Positions 25,208 through 35,194 are shown, counted from the stretch's first letter. The stretch is DNA of 64,000 nt from Massiliimalia massiliensis (GCF_900155615.1 NZ_FUHT01000002.1:558001-622000), one strand, 5' to 3'. The notes: a model not told the origin generated them from the letters alone. Program-made: numbers and translations.

Positions 25208-25830
25208 TATGCGTACACCTCCTCAATTTTCTTCACGGCATCAACAGTCGTCACGATCTTATCGCTGTTGAGGATGTCGTAAACGTTGAGTGTGTTGACC
25301 AAAGTGGTCTCAACACCATCGATGTTGCCTGCGCTCTTGAGCACCTTGCTGTCGATTTCCGGCATTACAACCAATGCTTTCCCGTCAACGCCCAATGCTT
25401 TGAGCATGGAAACAACCGCTTTTGTTTTGTAATCTTCCAGAACAAGTTTGTCCAGAACGATCATGTTTTTATTTAACACTTTATCGGACAAAGCGGATTT
25501 CATCGCTAATCTCTTAACCTTTTTGTTTAAGGAGTAGCTGTAGTCACGCGGTTTCGGCCCTAAAGCCACACCACCATGACGCCACTGCGGAGCACGGATA
25601 GAACCCTGTCTTGCATGACCGGTTCCTTTCTGTCTCCACGGTTTCCGTCCACCGCCGCGCACTTCTGTACGGGTCAGCGTGGACTGTGTACCCTGACGTT
25701 GATTTGCAAGGTAGTTCACAACAGCCATATGCATAACTGCTTCGTTTGGCTCAATCCCGAAAATTTCTTTCGAAACATTCATTTGTTTGAGCTTTTCACC
25801 GTTCATATCATAAACCTGAACTCTTGGCAT
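25207..25830 (-). CDS. rplD: 50S ribosomal protein L4
   Basis: 207 aa from ATG 25830 after AAGGAGG; an upstream ATG at 25848 overlaps the SD and is not used. The tunnel loop [19 protein letters not shown] is typical. In E. coli L4 represses the S10 operon; whether it does so here is unknown. Confidence 0.97.
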   Translation of the reverse strand: MPRVQVYDMNGEKLKQMNVSKEIFGIEPNEAVMHMAVVNYLANQRQGTQSTLTRTEVRGGGRKPWRQKGTGHARQGSIRAPQWRHGGVALGPKPRDYSYSLNKKVKRLAMKSALSDKVLNKNMIVLDKLVLEDYKTKAVVSMLKALGVDGKALVVMPEIDSKVLKSAGNIDGVETTLVNTLNVYDILNSDKIVTTVDAVKKIEEVYA

Positions 25831-25847
25831 ATTGCTTCCTCCTTCCA

Positions 25848-26483
25848 CTAAGCTTTCTTCACGCTGGTGGTTACTGTAACAATCCCGTTTTTCGGGCCCG
25901 GAACAGCACCCTTCAGTGCGATCAAATTGTTTTCTGCGTCAACTTTTACAATTTCCAGGTTCTGGACTGTAACAGTTTCAGCGCCCATGTGACCTGGCAT
26001 TTTTTTGCCCTTGTAGATTCTGGACGGGTCAGAGCAAGCGCCCATGGAACCCGCGTGTCTATGAACCGGACCGGAACCGTGGGTTTCTTTGATTCTGGAA
26101 CCATTATAACGTTTAATGGTACCCGCATAACCCTTACCTTTGCTGGTGCCGGTTACATCAACAATATCGCCGGCAGCGAATACGTCCGCTTTCAGGATAT
26201 CACCAACATTTACCGCTGCACAGTCGTCAAATTTGAACTCTTTGAGGGTTCTCTTCGGAGCGACGTCGCCTTTTGCAAAGTGGCCTTTCATTGGTTTGTT
26301 GACTCTGTTTGCTTTCATGTCTCCAAAACCGACCTGTACTGCTTCGTAGCCGTCGTTTTCAGTGGTTTTTTTCTGAACAACTACGCACGGGCCTGCTTCG
26401 ATGACGGTTACTGGAATTACTTTTCCAGCTTCGTCGAAAATCTGGGTCATACCGATTTTCTTTCCGATAATAGCACTTTTCAT
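25848..26483 (-). CDS. rplC: 50S ribosomal protein L3
   Basis: 211 aa if started at ATG 26483, giving the canonical [20 protein letters not shown]. The only strong SD (AAAGGAGG) lies some 30 bases upstream, next to another in-frame ATG at 26516, and an 8 bp hairpin separates the two. Folding of that hairpin would bring the SD within about 11 bases of the 26483 start. The C-terminal core has [21 protein letters not shown]. It initiates 50S assembly. Confidence 0.95.
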   Translation of the reverse strand: MKSAIIGKKIGMTQIFDEAGKVIPVTVIEAGPCVVVQKKTTENDGYEAVQVGFGDMKANRVNKPMKGHFAKGDVAPKRTLKEFKFDDCAAVNVGDILKADVFAAGDIVDVTGTSKGKGYAGTIKRYNGSRIKETHGSGPVHRHAGSMGACSDPSRIYKGKKMPGHMGAETVTVQNLEIVKVDAENNLIALKGAVPGPKNGIVTVTTSVKKA

Positions 26484-26492
26484 GTTGCTTTC

Positions 26493-26515
26493 TGCTGATT
26501 CCCTAATAATCAGCA
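26493..26515 (-). promoter_or_regulatory. Hairpin between SD and start of rplC
   Basis: Perfect 8 bp stem (26493-26500 with 26508-26515) and a 7-base loop. It masks the upstream in-frame ATG and sits directly after AGGAGG, so it either bridges the SD to the true start or gates rplC translation. Confidence 0.55.
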
Positions 26516-26582
26516 TTTCCTCCTTTTTAGGTTATTGGTTGACACATTGGCCAACATGACCTGTTCGCGTATGGCTTCGGGG

Positions 26583-26894
26583 TTAGAGCTTGATTTCGAA
26601 ATCTACGCCAGCAGGAAGTTCCAGACTCTGCATTGCTTCTACCGTTTTGTTGGACGGTCTGAGAATGTCGATAAGTCTCTTGTGGGTTCTCATTTCAAAC
26701 TGTTCCCGGCTGTCTTTATATTTGTGTACAGCACGGAGGATTGTTACAACCTCTTTCTGAGTCGGGAGCGGAATCGGCCCCGAAACCCTAGCACCTGTTC
26801 TCTTTGCTGTTTCAACGATCTTCGCTGCCGCAGCGTCGACCAGGCTGTGGTCATAACCTTTCAGTCTGATTCTGATTTTTTCTTTGACTGCCAC
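26583..26894 (-). CDS. rpsJ: 30S ribosomal protein S10 (NusE)
   Basis: 103 aa from GTG 26894, eight bases after AGGAGG; the ATG at 26900 is too close to the SD. The sequence [19 protein letters not shown] and [10 protein letters not shown] are characteristic. It works in the 30S head and, as NusE, with NusB in antitermination. First gene of the cluster, behind a 300 nt leader. Confidence 0.97.
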   Translation of the reverse strand: MAVKEKIRIRLKGYDHSLVDAAAAKIVETAKRTGARVSGPIPLPTQKEVVTILRAVHKYKDSREQFEMRTHKRLIDILRPSNKTVEAMQSLELPAGVDFEIKL

Positions 26895-26900
26895 TGTCAT

Positions 26901-27193
26901 CGCCTCCTTAATAATTTACATAACTGGGGGTTTGACAAATTCCGAACACGCCTCCGGGTGTTTCACATCCCGGCAACAAAAAACCGAAAAAACGCAAAGT
27001 TTTTCCGGGGCAGAATTCTTCCATAGCGTTAATCGGCAATCACATCTGCGGCGCAAGCCCGCAGGGATATTGCTAGCTACGAAACAACTGTTCAAAATTG
27101 GTCGCCCGGTTTAAAATCGGACATACTCCACGAAAAAACCCGCACAAAGTGCGGCAACCTTCCGCTTCAACGCATATCTGTCGCAGTCACGCA
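26901..27193 (-). promoter_or_regulatory. Leader of the S10 operon with an early terminator
   Basis: Minus-strand 5' UTR of about 290 nt. Some 40 nt from the predicted start, a perfect CCGCAC-AAA-GTGCGG stem (27140-27154) is followed by six T (27133-27138), a complete intrinsic terminator inside the leader. Further down are GC-rich inverted repeats such as CCGGG/CCCGG near 26955-26975. No ORF is present. It looks like an attenuation site for ribosomal protein synthesis. Confidence 0.65.
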
Positions 27194-27199
27194 AGTGTT

Positions 27200-27228
27200 A
27201 TAATACCATATCCGATGCGGTTTTGCAA
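27200..27228 (-). promoter_or_regulatory. Promoter of the ribosomal super-operon
   Basis: Minus-strand -35 TTGCAA (27223-27228) and -10 TATTAT (27200-27205), spacer 17 bp. Between this and the nifJ terminator nothing else is seen. Confidence 0.65.
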
Positions 27229-27310
27229 GCTTTTCGCAAAAATATGTGTGTAGATTATAACAGAATTTTTTCTTTTGTTTTTGTGTATTTTTACCATTCG
27301 TGTTTTAAAG

Positions 27311-27339
27311 GAAAACTCCCCGTCATCAGACGGGGAGTC
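27311..27339 (-). terminator. Intrinsic terminator after nifJ
   Basis: A 9 bp GC-rich stem (27316-27324 with 27329-27337, 4-base loop) is followed on the minus strand by TTTTCC. It separates nifJ from the ribosomal promoter. Confidence 0.85.
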
Positions 27340-27367
27340 AACATTCTTGTTTGTATCGGCAAAGCGA

Positions 27368-30300
27368 TTATTTGCCAGCCAATTCAACCAGGTGAGCATA
27401 TTTATCCTGAGCATATTTTTCAGCCTGTTCAAACAGCTCTTTCGCACGATCTGGATTGGAACGAGCCAAAACATTGTAACGGACTTCGCCCATGATAAAG
27501 TCATTGTAGCTTGCAGTCGGCGCCTTGGAATCCAACTGGAATCCGTTCTTGCCGTCCAGAACAAGGCGCGGGTCAAAGCGGAACAGGTGCCAGTAGCCAG
27601 CAGCAACCGCTTTCTTCTCTTCAGTCTGCGCGATGCTCATACCGCCCTTGATGCCGTGGTTGATACACGGAGCATAAGCGATGATAACAGACGGGCCGTG
27701 ATAGCTTTCTGCTTCCACAAACGCCTTCATGCACTGGTTATAATCAGCGCCCATAGCAACCTGAGCAACATAGACATAGCCGTAGCTCATTGCGATTGCA
27801 GCAAGGTCTTTTTTCTTAACCTGTTTTCCGGCAGCAGCAAACTGTGCGATTGCACCGACCGGTGTTGCTTTGGAAGCCTGGCCGCCGGTGTTGGAGTAAA
27901 CTTCGGTATCAAATACGAGGATATTGACATCTTCGCCGGAAGCGATGACGTGATCCAGCCCGCCGAATCCGATATCGTAAGCCCATCCGTCTCCGCCGAG
28001 AACCCATACAGATTTCTTGCAGAGGAAGTCTTTTTCAGCCAGAATTTCACGTCCTAACGCGCAGGCCTCACAGGTGCAGCCCTCGATTACACAATCTTCC
28101 AGAGCCGCAATATAAGCTGCAGTAGCAGGAGTGTTCAGCTTGCCGTTTTCCAGTGTATCCAGCCAGTTCTGAGCAGCCTCTTTCAGGCCGGCATAACAGT
28201 AGTCAACCGCAATCAGTTCCTGAGTCTTTCCAACCAGTTTGTCTCTGATCGCTTTCTGAGCCAGGTACATACCGTAGCCATATTCAGCATTATCCTCAAA
28301 CAGGGAGTTTGCCCAAGCCGGACCAAAACCAGACTTGTTTACAGTATACGGAGTAGACGGGGAAGAACCGCCCCAGATAGAGGAACAGCCGGTAGCATTT
28401 GCAATATACATTCTGTCGCCGTAAAGCTGTGTAGCCAGTTTTGCATACGGGGTTTCGCCGCATCCCGCGCAAGCGCCGGAGAATTCAAGCAGCGGCTGTT
28501 TGAACTGGCTGCCTTTAACAGTTGTTTCTTTGAACTTTTCAGCAACATCTGCTTTTTCCGGCAGTTTGAAGGCATAGTCAAAGTAAACCTGGGTATCTTC
28601 CTGGGTTTCCAGAGGCTGCATAACCAGAGCCTTCTCACCCTTCTTGCCCGGGCAGACGTTTGCGCAAGAGCCACAGCCTGTGCAGTCCAGAACAGAGATT
28701 GTCATAGAGAATTTCTTATCTGCCATACCGGTCATAGCGGTCATCTTCATGCCTTCCGGAGCAGCAGCAGCTTCTTCTTCCGTCATAGCAGCCGGGCGGA
28801 TAACCGCATGCGGACATACGTAAGAACAGAAGTTACACTGGATACAATTGTCCGGATTCCAAACCGGAACATCGATTGCGATACCACGCTTTTCAAATGC
28901 AGAAGAACCGAGCGGAACCACACCGTTTTCTCTGCCGGCAAAAGCAGATACCGGGAGCTTGTTCCCTTCCTGTGCGGCAACCGGGATCAGGATATCGTTT
29001 ACATATCCTACCAGATCAGCGTTCTCGCCGGTTGCAGTTACGGTCAAATCAGTGTCGGCAGCGTTTTTCCAGGATTCCGGAACCTCTACCTTCTTTACTT
29101 CCTTTGCGCCGCGTTCGATTGCTTCGTGGTTCATCTTGACGATTGCTTCACCCTTCTTGCTGTAAGAAGCGGTAGCAGCGTCTTTCATGTATTTAATCGC
29201 GTCGTCAGCAGGGATAATATCAGCCAGCTTGAAGAATGCAGACTGCAAAACAGTGTTGATTCTTCCGCCCAGGCCGATTTCTCTACCAATTTCAACACCG
29301 TCGATGGTATAGAACTGGATGTTGTTCTGAGCAATGTAGCGTTTCATCTGACCCGGCAGATGCTGTTCCATTTCATCCACAGTCCAGCCGCAGTTCAGAA
29401 GGAATACGCCGCCCGGTTTCACATCGGAAACCATATCGTATTTATTGACATAAGAAGGATTATGGCAAGCAACGAAGTCAGCCTTTTTGATCAGGTAGGT
29501 AGAAGTAATTTTGGAATTACCAAAACGCAGGTGGGACACTGTGATACCACCGGACTTTTTGGAGTCGTAATCAAAATAAGCCTGTACGTTCATATCAGTG
29601 TGGTCGCCGATAATTTTAACGGAGTTTTTGTTTGCACCAACAGTACCGTCAGCGCCCAAGCCCCAGAATTTGCAGCTCTTGATATCAGCAGGGGTTGTAT
29701 CCGGATCTTCTACGATCGGCAGGGACAGGCAGGTAACGTCGTCGTTGATACCGATAGTGAAGTGTTTCTTTTCTGTATTTTTGAACACAGAAACGATCTG
29801 AGCCGGAGTAGTGTCTTTTGAGCCCAGGCCGTAGCGTCCGCCGAATACCGGAACGTCTTTGAACTTGCTGTCTCTCAGTGCAGCAACAACATCCAGGAAG
29901 AGCGGTTCACCGAGCGCGCCCGGTTCTTTTGTACGGTCAAGGACAGAAATCTGTTTTACAGAATCCGGAATAGCATCGATCAGGTGTTTTGCAGAGAACG
30001 GTCTGTACAGTCTGACTTTCACCATACCGTATTTTCCGCCCTTGGCATTCAGGTAATCGATGGTTTCCTGAACTGTATCAGAAGCAGAACCCATGATTAC
30101 AATAACATGCTCTGCATCCGCAGCGCCATAGTAGTTGAAGAGTTTATAATCAGTACCGATTTCAGCGTTAACCTTGTCCATGTATTCTTCAACAACAGCC
30201 GGAAGCTCTTCATAATATTTGTTCGCAGCTTCTTTTGCCTGGAAGAAGATATCCGGGTTCTGGGCGGTACCTTTCTGATAAGGATGTTCCGGATTCATGG

Positions 30301-30919
30301 CATTTTTGCGGAATTCGGCAATGGCATCCATGTCAGCCATGTTTTTCAGGGTTTCGGTATCCCAAGCAGCAACCTTCTGGTATTCGTGAGAGGTTCTGAA
30401 CCCATCGAAGAAGTGCAGGAACGGTACCTTTCCTTTAATAGCGGACAGATGCGCAACAGCACCCAGGTCCATAACCTCCTGCGGGTTGGTGGAAGCCAGC
30501 ATTGCAAAACCGGTCTGACGGCACGCATATACGTCCTGGTGGTCACCAAAGATGGAAAGCGCGTGGGAAGCCAGCGCACGGGCAGAAACGTTGATTACGC
30601 CCGGCAGAAGTTCCCCGGCAATTTTATACATGTTCGGGATCATGAGCAATAAGCCCTGGGAAGCAGTGTAAGTGGTGGTTAACGCACCAGCAGACAGAGA
30701 ACCGTGAACTGCGCCGGCAGCTCCAGCTTCGGACTGCATTTCAACGACTTTAACAGTCTCCCCAAAAATGTTTTTCATACCTGCAGCAGCCCATTTATCA
30801 GTTACTTCAGCCATGTTGGAAGACGGTGTAATCGGATAAATTGCAGCGACTTCGGTAAAGGCATAAGAAACATGAGCGGCAGCGGTATTACCATCCATAG
30901 TTTTCATTTTTCTTGCCAT
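27368..30919 (-). CDS. nifJ: Pyruvate:ferredoxin (flavodoxin) oxidoreductase
   Basis: 1183 aa single-chain enzyme that oxidises pyruvate to acetyl-CoA and CO2 with ferredoxin or flavodoxin as acceptor, central to anaerobic energy metabolism. ATG 30919 follows AAGGAGG; the longer frame upstream has no SD. Order: pyrimidine-binding domain (FTEVAAIYPITPSSNMAE), transketolase C-like domain, gamma domain, two [4Fe-4S] motifs (CIQCNFCSYVCP and CTGCGSCANVCP), then the TPP domain (ACAGCGETPY, GGDGWAYDIGFGG, NTGGQASKATP). Monocistronic with its own promoter and terminator. Confidence 0.98.
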   Translation of the reverse strand: MARKMKTMDGNTAAAHVSYAFTEVAAIYPITPSSNMAEVTDKWAAAGMKNIFGETVKVVEMQSEAGAAGAVHGSLSAGALTTTYTASQGLLLMIPNMYKIAGELLPGVINVSARALASHALSIFGDHQDVYACRQTGFAMLASTNPQEVMDLGAVAHLSAIKGKVPFLHFFDGFRTSHEYQKVAAWDTETLKNMADMDAIAEFRKNAMNPEHPYQKGTAQNPDIFFQAKEAANKYYEELPAVVEEYMDKVNAEIGTDYKLFNYYGAADAEHVIVIMGSASDTVQETIDYLNAKGGKYGMVKVRLYRPFSAKHLIDAIPDSVKQISVLDRTKEPGALGEPLFLDVVAALRDSKFKDVPVFGGRYGLGSKDTTPAQIVSVFKNTEKKHFTIGINDDVTCLSLPIVEDPDTTPADIKSCKFWGLGADGTVGANKNSVKIIGDHTDMNVQAYFDYDSKKSGGITVSHLRFGNSKITSTYLIKKADFVACHNPSYVNKYDMVSDVKPGGVFLLNCGWTVDEMEQHLPGQMKRYIAQNNIQFYTIDGVEIGREIGLGGRINTVLQSAFFKLADIIPADDAIKYMKDAATASYSKKGEAIVKMNHEAIERGAKEVKKVEVPESWKNAADTDLTVTATGENADLVGYVNDILIPVAAQEGNKLPVSAFAGRENGVVPLGSSAFEKRGIAIDVPVWNPDNCIQCNFCSYVCPHAVIRPAAMTEEEAAAAPEGMKMTAMTGMADKKFSMTISVLDCTGCGSCANVCPGKKGEKALVMQPLETQEDTQVYFDYAFKLPEKADVAEKFKETTVKGSQFKQPLLEFSGACAGCGETPYAKLATQLYGDRMYIANATGCSSIWGGSSPSTPYTVNKSGFGPAWANSLFEDNAEYGYGMYLAQKAIRDKLVGKTQELIAVDYCYAGLKEAAQNWLDTLENGKLNTPATAAYIAALEDCVIEGCTCEACALGREILAEKDFLCKKSVWVLGGDGWAYDIGFGGLDHVIASGEDVNILVFDTEVYSNTGGQASKATPVGAIAQFAAAGKQVKKKDLAAIAMSYGYVYVAQVAMGADYNQCMKAFVEAESYHGPSVIIAYAPCINHGIKGGMSIAQTEEKKAVAAGYWHLFRFDPRLVLDGKNGFQLDSKAPTASYNDFIMGEVRYNVLARSNPDRAKELFEQAEKYAQDKYAHLVELAGK

Positions 30920-30975
30920 GAATTTTTCCTCCTTAAAACTTGTATGAGAAAAGTAGAACTTTTTCATTCTTCTTC

Positions 30976-31004
30976 ATTTTATCACGATTCATTCTGGTTG
31001 TAAA
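30976..31004 (-). promoter_or_regulatory. Promoter of nifJ
   Basis: Minus-strand -35 TTTACA (30999-31004) and -10 TAAAAT (30976-30981), spacer 17 bp, about 60 bp ahead of the nifJ start. Confidence 0.7.
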
Positions 31005-31047
31005 TAGGTAACATGACGATATTTAGCCATAAAACGCTTTCCCGAAT

Positions 31048-31067
31048 CAGCCACGAAGGCTGTTTTT
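31048..31067 (+). terminator. Small plus-strand terminator-like hairpin
   Basis: CAGCC-ACGAA-GGCTG followed by five T on the plus strand. No plus-strand gene lies upstream, so either it stops antisense transcription or the match is by chance. Confidence 0.4.
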
Positions 31068-31126
31068 GTTAATAGATTGTAAAAAAGGGGATATCGACAC
31101 TGATTATGCCCGCCTAAATAATACGC

Positions 31127-31166
31127 GGAAAGGAGACGGTGCCGCAGGCTCCGCCTCCCTTTTTCT
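31127..31166. terminator. Hairpin after lepA
   Basis: GGAGACGG and CCGCCTCC arms (near 31133 and 31154) just past the lepA stop; a T run follows on the plus strand and a weak one (CCTTTCC) on the minus strand. Probably ends lepA transcription. Confidence 0.5.
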
Positions 31167-32981
31167 CTAGCTATCCAGCTTTAGTACGGACATAAACGCC
31201 TCCTGCGGAACCTCCACGCTCCCAAGCTGGCGCATCCGTTTCTTTCCTTCCTTCTGTTTTTCCAGAAGCTTCCGTTTCCGGGTGATGTCTCCGCCGTAGC
31301 ATTTTGCCAAAACGTCCTTGCGCATCGCCTTGACGGTTTCCCGGGCAATAATCTTCCCGCCGACAGCAGCCTGGATCGGCACCTCAAACAACTGCCGCGG
31401 AATATTCTCCTTGAGCTTCTCCGCGATCTTCCGACCGCGGCTGTAAGCCTTGTCCCGGTGGACAATAAAGCTCAGCGCGTCCACAATATCGCCGTTCAAA
31501 AGGATATCCAGCTTGACAAGCTGGCTCGGCAGATAGCCGTTCATCACATAGTCAAAGGAGGCATATCCCTTTGTTCTGGATTTCAGCGCGTCAAAAAAAT
31601 CATACACAATTTCATTGAGCGGAAGCTCGTAATGCATCTCTACCCGGGTTTCCTCCAGGTATTTCATATCCTTGAAGATCCCCCGCCGCTCCTGGCAGAG
31701 CTCCATAATGTTTCCGACAAACTCAACCGGCGTTAAAATGTCCGCCTTGACCATAGGTTCCCTCGCCTCTGCAATGGCAGCTACATCAGGATAGTTGCTT
31801 GGGTTATCAATATAGATGATCTCGCCGGAGGTTAACAGGATTTCATAGATAACCGACGGCGCTGTGGTGACAAGATCAAGGTTAAACTCCCGCTCCAGGC
31901 GTTCCTGCATAATTTCCATATGGAGCAGCCCTAAAAATCCGCATCGGAACCCAAAGCCCAGCGCCTTGGAGGTTTCCGGTTCAAAGGTCAGAGAGGCGTC
32001 ATTGAGCTGCAGCTTTTCCAACGCTTCCCGCAAATCGCCGTATTTCGCGCCGTCCGCCGGATAAATCCCGGAAAACACCATTGGATTAACCTTGCGGTAT
32101 CCAGGCAGCGCTTCCGCCGCCGGATGCTCGGCTAAGGTGACCGTATCGCCGACATTTGTATCACCGATATTTTTGATGCTCGCGGCAATATACCCAACCT
32201 CGCCGGCGGAAAGCTGCCCGCATGGGATCATGCTCCGCGCGCCGATATACCCCAGTTCAACAACAGAAAATTCTGCGCCGGTTGCCATCATCCGGATGGT
32301 ATCTCCAACCTTGACAGTCCCTTCCTTCACCCGGATGTATACAATAACCCCTTTATAGGAATCATAATAGGAATCGAAGATCAAAGCCTGCAAGGGAGCT
32401 TTCTCGTCACCCTTGGGCGCCGGGATATCTGTGACGATCCGTTCCAGCACCTCTTCGATATTCTGCCCGATCTTTGCGGAAACTCTAGGGGCATCCATAG
32501 CGGGAATCCCAATGACGTCCTCAATTTCGTGACACACACGTTCCGGGTCGGCCGACGGGAGGTCGATCTTATTGACGACCGGCACTACCTCCAAGTCGTG
32601 CTCCAAGGCAAGATAGGTGTTTGCCAAAGTTTGCGCTTCAATTCCCTGGGAAGCGTCTACCACCAGCAAAGCCCCCTCGCACGCGGCCAATGAGCGGGAA
32701 ACCTCATAGTTAAAGTCAACATGTCCCGGTGTGTCAATCAGGTTAAACTCATATTCTTCTCCATTCTGAGACTGGTAATTAACTTTTACAGCACGGGCCT
32801 TGATTGTAATCCCGCGTTCCCGTTCTATATCCATATCGTCCAGAAGCTGTTCTTCCATATCCCGCTGCGCAACAGTGCTGGTCTTTTCCAGAATCCGGTC
32901 AGCCAACGTACTCTTGCCATGGTCAATGTGAGCAATGATACAAAAGTTGCGGATATTTTCCTTCTTCAACTGAGCTACCAA
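31167..32981 (-). CDS. lepA: Elongation factor 4 (LepA), ribosome-bound GTPase
   Basis: 604 aa, normal length. G domain with [16 protein letters not shown] (G1), RERGITIKA (G2), [11 protein letters not shown] (G3) and [13 protein letters not shown] (G4), then domains II, III and V and the LepA-specific C-terminal domain ([23 protein letters not shown]). It back-translocates or stabilises stalled ribosomes under ionic stress and aids 30S assembly. It stands alone with its own promoter. Confidence 0.98.
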   Translation of the reverse strand: MVAQLKKENIRNFCIIAHIDHGKSTLADRILEKTSTVAQRDMEEQLLDDMDIERERGITIKARAVKVNYQSQNGEEYEFNLIDTPGHVDFNYEVSRSLAACEGALLVVDASQGIEAQTLANTYLALEHDLEVVPVVNKIDLPSADPERVCHEIEDVIGIPAMDAPRVSAKIGQNIEEVLERIVTDIPAPKGDEKAPLQALIFDSYYDSYKGVIVYIRVKEGTVKVGDTIRMMATGAEFSVVELGYIGARSMIPCGQLSAGEVGYIAASIKNIGDTNVGDTVTLAEHPAAEALPGYRKVNPMVFSGIYPADGAKYGDLREALEKLQLNDASLTFEPETSKALGFGFRCGFLGLLHMEIMQERLEREFNLDLVTTAPSVIYEILLTSGEIIYIDNPSNYPDVAAIAEAREPMVKADILTPVEFVGNIMELCQERRGIFKDMKYLEETRVEMHYELPLNEIVYDFFDALKSRTKGYASFDYVMNGYLPSQLVKLDILLNGDIVDALSFIVHRDKAYSRGRKIAEKLKENIPRQLFEVPIQAAVGGKIIARETVKAMRKDVLAKCYGGDITRKRKLLEKQKEGKKRMRQLGSVEVPQEAFMSVLKLDS

Positions 32982-33029
32982 ACCTTTCTTCTTTCATTAT
33001 ATATATAGCATCTTTATAATTTCTCCTAC

Positions 33030-33058
33030 ATCATATCATATCGCGCAATGATTCGCAA
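33030..33058 (-). promoter_or_regulatory. Promoter of lepA
   Basis: Minus-strand -35 TTGCGA (33053-33058) and -10 TATGAT (33030-33035), spacer 17 bp; a second TATGAT overlaps at 33035-33040. The rest of 33059-33180 shows nothing recognisable. Confidence 0.55.
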
Positions 33059-33180
33059 TCCATTTTTTCTGCAAAAAATGCAGTGTTCATCGTCTTTTTA
33101 GACGATTGCCCAAAAACGATTTTTGTTTCAGCAGCAAATCTGTGCATTCTTATATTTCTTCCCGGAAAAGAAAAAAAATG

Positions 33181-33209
33181 TTGACTTTTCAGGGCGGGAT
33201 TGATATAAT
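33181..33209 (+). promoter_or_regulatory. Promoter of the tRNA-Lys gene
   Basis: -35 TTGACT (33181-33186), -10 TATAAT (33204-33209), spacer 17 bp, about 50 bp ahead of the mature tRNA. Confidence 0.85.
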
Positions 33210-33259
33210 AATAAAGCACTCGATTAAAGGGCATGCCTTTGTCAGTGCTTTATATAGAT

Positions 33260-33335
33260 GATCCACTAGCTCAGTTGGCAGAGCATTTGACTTTTAATCA
33301 AAGGGTCCGGAGTTCGAATCTCCGGTGGATCACCA
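33260..33335 (+). tRNA. tRNA-Lys (anticodon TTT)
   Basis: 76 nt cloverleaf with encoded CCA. Acceptor arm GATCCAC pairs with GTGGATC, D-loop AGTTGGCAGA, anticodon loop CTTTTAA, T-loop GTTCGAATC. It has its own promoter and terminator. Confidence 0.97.
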
Positions 33336-33336
33336 T

Positions 33337-33370
33337 AAAACCCCGCTATCAAACGATAGCGGGGTTTTTG
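33337..33370 (+). terminator. Terminator of tRNA-Lys
   Basis: An ACCCCGCTATC stem with a 4-base loop and GATAGCGGGG, followed by five T. Confidence 0.92.
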
Positions 33371-33540
33371 CATATGAAAAAATTTTTATAAAAAAGCTTT
33401 TATGTTCTTGGGCGGGTTCATTCAGGGGTTTCTTCAACAGAGAAGAAATCAAATGCTGCTGCGCGCCGGGCAGCAAACATGCCCAGATAGTTCCGCCAAA
33501 ATGGTAATATCGCGAAATATACATCCCTAATATAATACAG

Positions 33541-33578
33541 AACAGAGACCTGCGGAACAAATTCAGCAGGTCTCTGTT
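33541..33578 (-). terminator. Hairpin after the NSS transporter
   Basis: Perfect 13 bp stem (33541-33553 with 33566-33578). T-rich but imperfect tails exist on both strands. It lies 18 bp past the transporter stop. The stretch 33371-33540 has nothing else I can name. Confidence 0.6.
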
Positions 33579-33595
33579 GGGTTATTTTCTTCTAT

Positions 33596-34981
33596 CTATC
33601 CACCCAATATCTGCGGAAAAAATTTTGCGATATATCCCTGAATAAAAACAACCAGAATGATCGCCGGCAGGATATAGGTGACATATATCCTCGCCCAGCC
33701 CGGGAACTGAAGTCCAAGCCCAGTATTTGCCTCCGCCCGGAAACTCTTCCAACCCCAGCCATACCGGCTGGTGCAGAACATCAGATAAACCAGGGAACCC
33801 AGCGGCAGGATATTGTTGCTCACCAGGAAATCCTCCAGATCCATAATATTGCTACCTGCGCCCAACGGCTGGAACCCGCTCCACAGATTAAAGCCCAGTA
33901 CACATGGGACAGATAAAATCAGCAGGGAAACTCCGCTTATCAAAACTGCCTTTTTTCTGCTCCAGCCCTTTTCGTCCATCCACCACGCGATGATATTCTC
34001 AAACACGGCAATTACCGTAGACAAGGCCGCAAACAGCAGGAAAACAAAAAACAAGGTTCCCCAGATCCTTCCGCCGGGAATAGAGGAGAACACGTTTGGC
34101 AGGGTGATAAAGATTAAATCCGGGCCGCTCCCCGGGTTTACGCCAAAGGTAAAGCAGGCCGGGAAGATGATCAGTCCAGCCATTAACGCGACGCCGGTAT
34201 CCAATAGCGTCACACGGACAGCCTCCCCGGTCAGGGAACGTTCCTTTCCGATATAGCTACCGAAAATAGCAATCGATCCCATTCCAATACTTAATGTGAA
34301 GAACGCCTGTCCCATTGCATCGAAAATAGCGTTAAAAATCCCGTATTCCGTCAGTTTTTGAAAATCCGGGAGAAGGTAAAAGCTTAAGCCCTCGCCTGCG
34401 CCGGACAGCGTGCAGGAATGGATCGCCAGCACCGCCATAATAGCCAGCAGGCAGAGCATCATCACCTTTGTAATCTTCTCCACTCCGTTTTTCAGCCCAA
34501 AGGAGCATACGGCAAGGCACCCGATCACAACAACAGCCATTGCAGCCATCATAACAGAGGGCTGCTGCTTCATCTCCTGGAACACACGGGTCACCTGCTC
34601 TGAGCCAAGCCCGATAAATTCTCCGCTCAGCATCTTTCCGCAGTAGAGCAGCATCCAGCCTCCGATGGTCGTATAAAACATCATCAGCAGATAGTTACCG
34701 ATCAGCGCGGTATATTTATGCAAATGCCATTTGCTTCCCTTTGGCTCCAGCTCATCAAAGGAGCGCGCTACGCTTTGCTGACTCGCCCGTCCGACAGCAA
34801 ATTCCATTACCATAATAGGAAGTCCCAATATGACTAAAAATACCAAATACAGTAGGACAAATGCCGCCCCGCCGTACTTTCCCGTAATAAATGGAAACCG
34901 CCATACGTTTCCGAGTCCGATTGCACAGCCGGCGGAAATGAGAAGAAATCCCAGCCGGGAAGAAAATTTTTCACGCTGCAA
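33596..34981 (-). CDS. NSS-family sodium-coupled transporter
   Basis: 461 aa membrane protein of the neurotransmitter:sodium symporter family (LeuT-like), probably importing an amino acid. FSSRLGFLLISAGCAIGLGNVWRFPF-type TM1 holds the unwound substrate and Na+ site; about twelve hydrophobic segments follow. The frame is open to 35137, but TTG 34981, eight bases after AAAAGGAGG, gives the family N-terminus QREKFSSRLGF; upstream codons lack conservation. It stands alone between two hairpins. Substrate unknown. Confidence 0.92.
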   Translation of the reverse strand: MQREKFSSRLGFLLISAGCAIGLGNVWRFPFITGKYGGAAFVLLYLVFLVILGLPIMVMEFAVGRASQQSVARSFDELEPKGSKWHLHKYTALIGNYLLMMFYTTIGGWMLLYCGKMLSGEFIGLGSEQVTRVFQEMKQQPSVMMAAMAVVVIGCLAVCSFGLKNGVEKITKVMMLCLLAIMAVLAIHSCTLSGAGEGLSFYLLPDFQKLTEYGIFNAIFDAMGQAFFTLSIGMGSIAIFGSYIGKERSLTGEAVRVTLLDTGVALMAGLIIFPACFTFGVNPGSGPDLIFITLPNVFSSIPGGRIWGTLFFVFLLFAALSTVIAVFENIIAWWMDEKGWSRKKAVLISGVSLLILSVPCVLGFNLWSGFQPLGAGSNIMDLEDFLVSNNILPLGSLVYLMFCTSRYGWGWKSFRAEANTGLGLQFPGWARIYVTYILPAIILVVFIQGYIAKFFPQILGG

Positions 34982-35145
34982 AGTGTCGTCCTCCTTTTTG
35001 TCGTAGATGTGTTCCTTTTCTCCTTTAGCTTCTTCCGTATGATATGAGATTATTCTATCAGGTTTCATCCGTTTATACAAGTCTCTAAAAAATCCGGTTA
35101 CCGAAAGCCGGCCGGATTTCCCTGTTTCTGCCCACAAGCTCCCAA

Positions 35146-35181
35146 AGCAAAAAAGAGAGGCGGAAACCTCTCTTTTTTGCT
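35146..35181 (-). terminator. Terminator after ppk1
   Basis: A 15 bp perfect stem (35146-35160 with 35167-35181) whose arm forms TTTTTT on the minus strand. It ends the ppx-ppk1 transcript. Confidence 0.88.
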
Positions 35182-35194
35182 CCTGCTTTGACGA

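Noticed and set aside
11112-26900. Many long open frames on the plus strand across the ribosomal cluster
   Set aside because: They are antisense shadows of highly conserved genes, lack SD sequences and have no recognisable products.
31048-31067. Small RNA upstream of nifJ on the plus strand ending at this hairpin
   Set aside because: No plus-strand promoter of acceptable quality was found before it.
33260-33335. tRNA-Lys as an integration site
   Set aside because: No integrase or repeated 3' end lies nearby; promoter and terminator are intact.
34982-35137. 52-residue N-terminal extension of the NSS transporter
   Set aside because: Sequence unlike the family start; the TTG at 34981 has a strong SD with good spacing.
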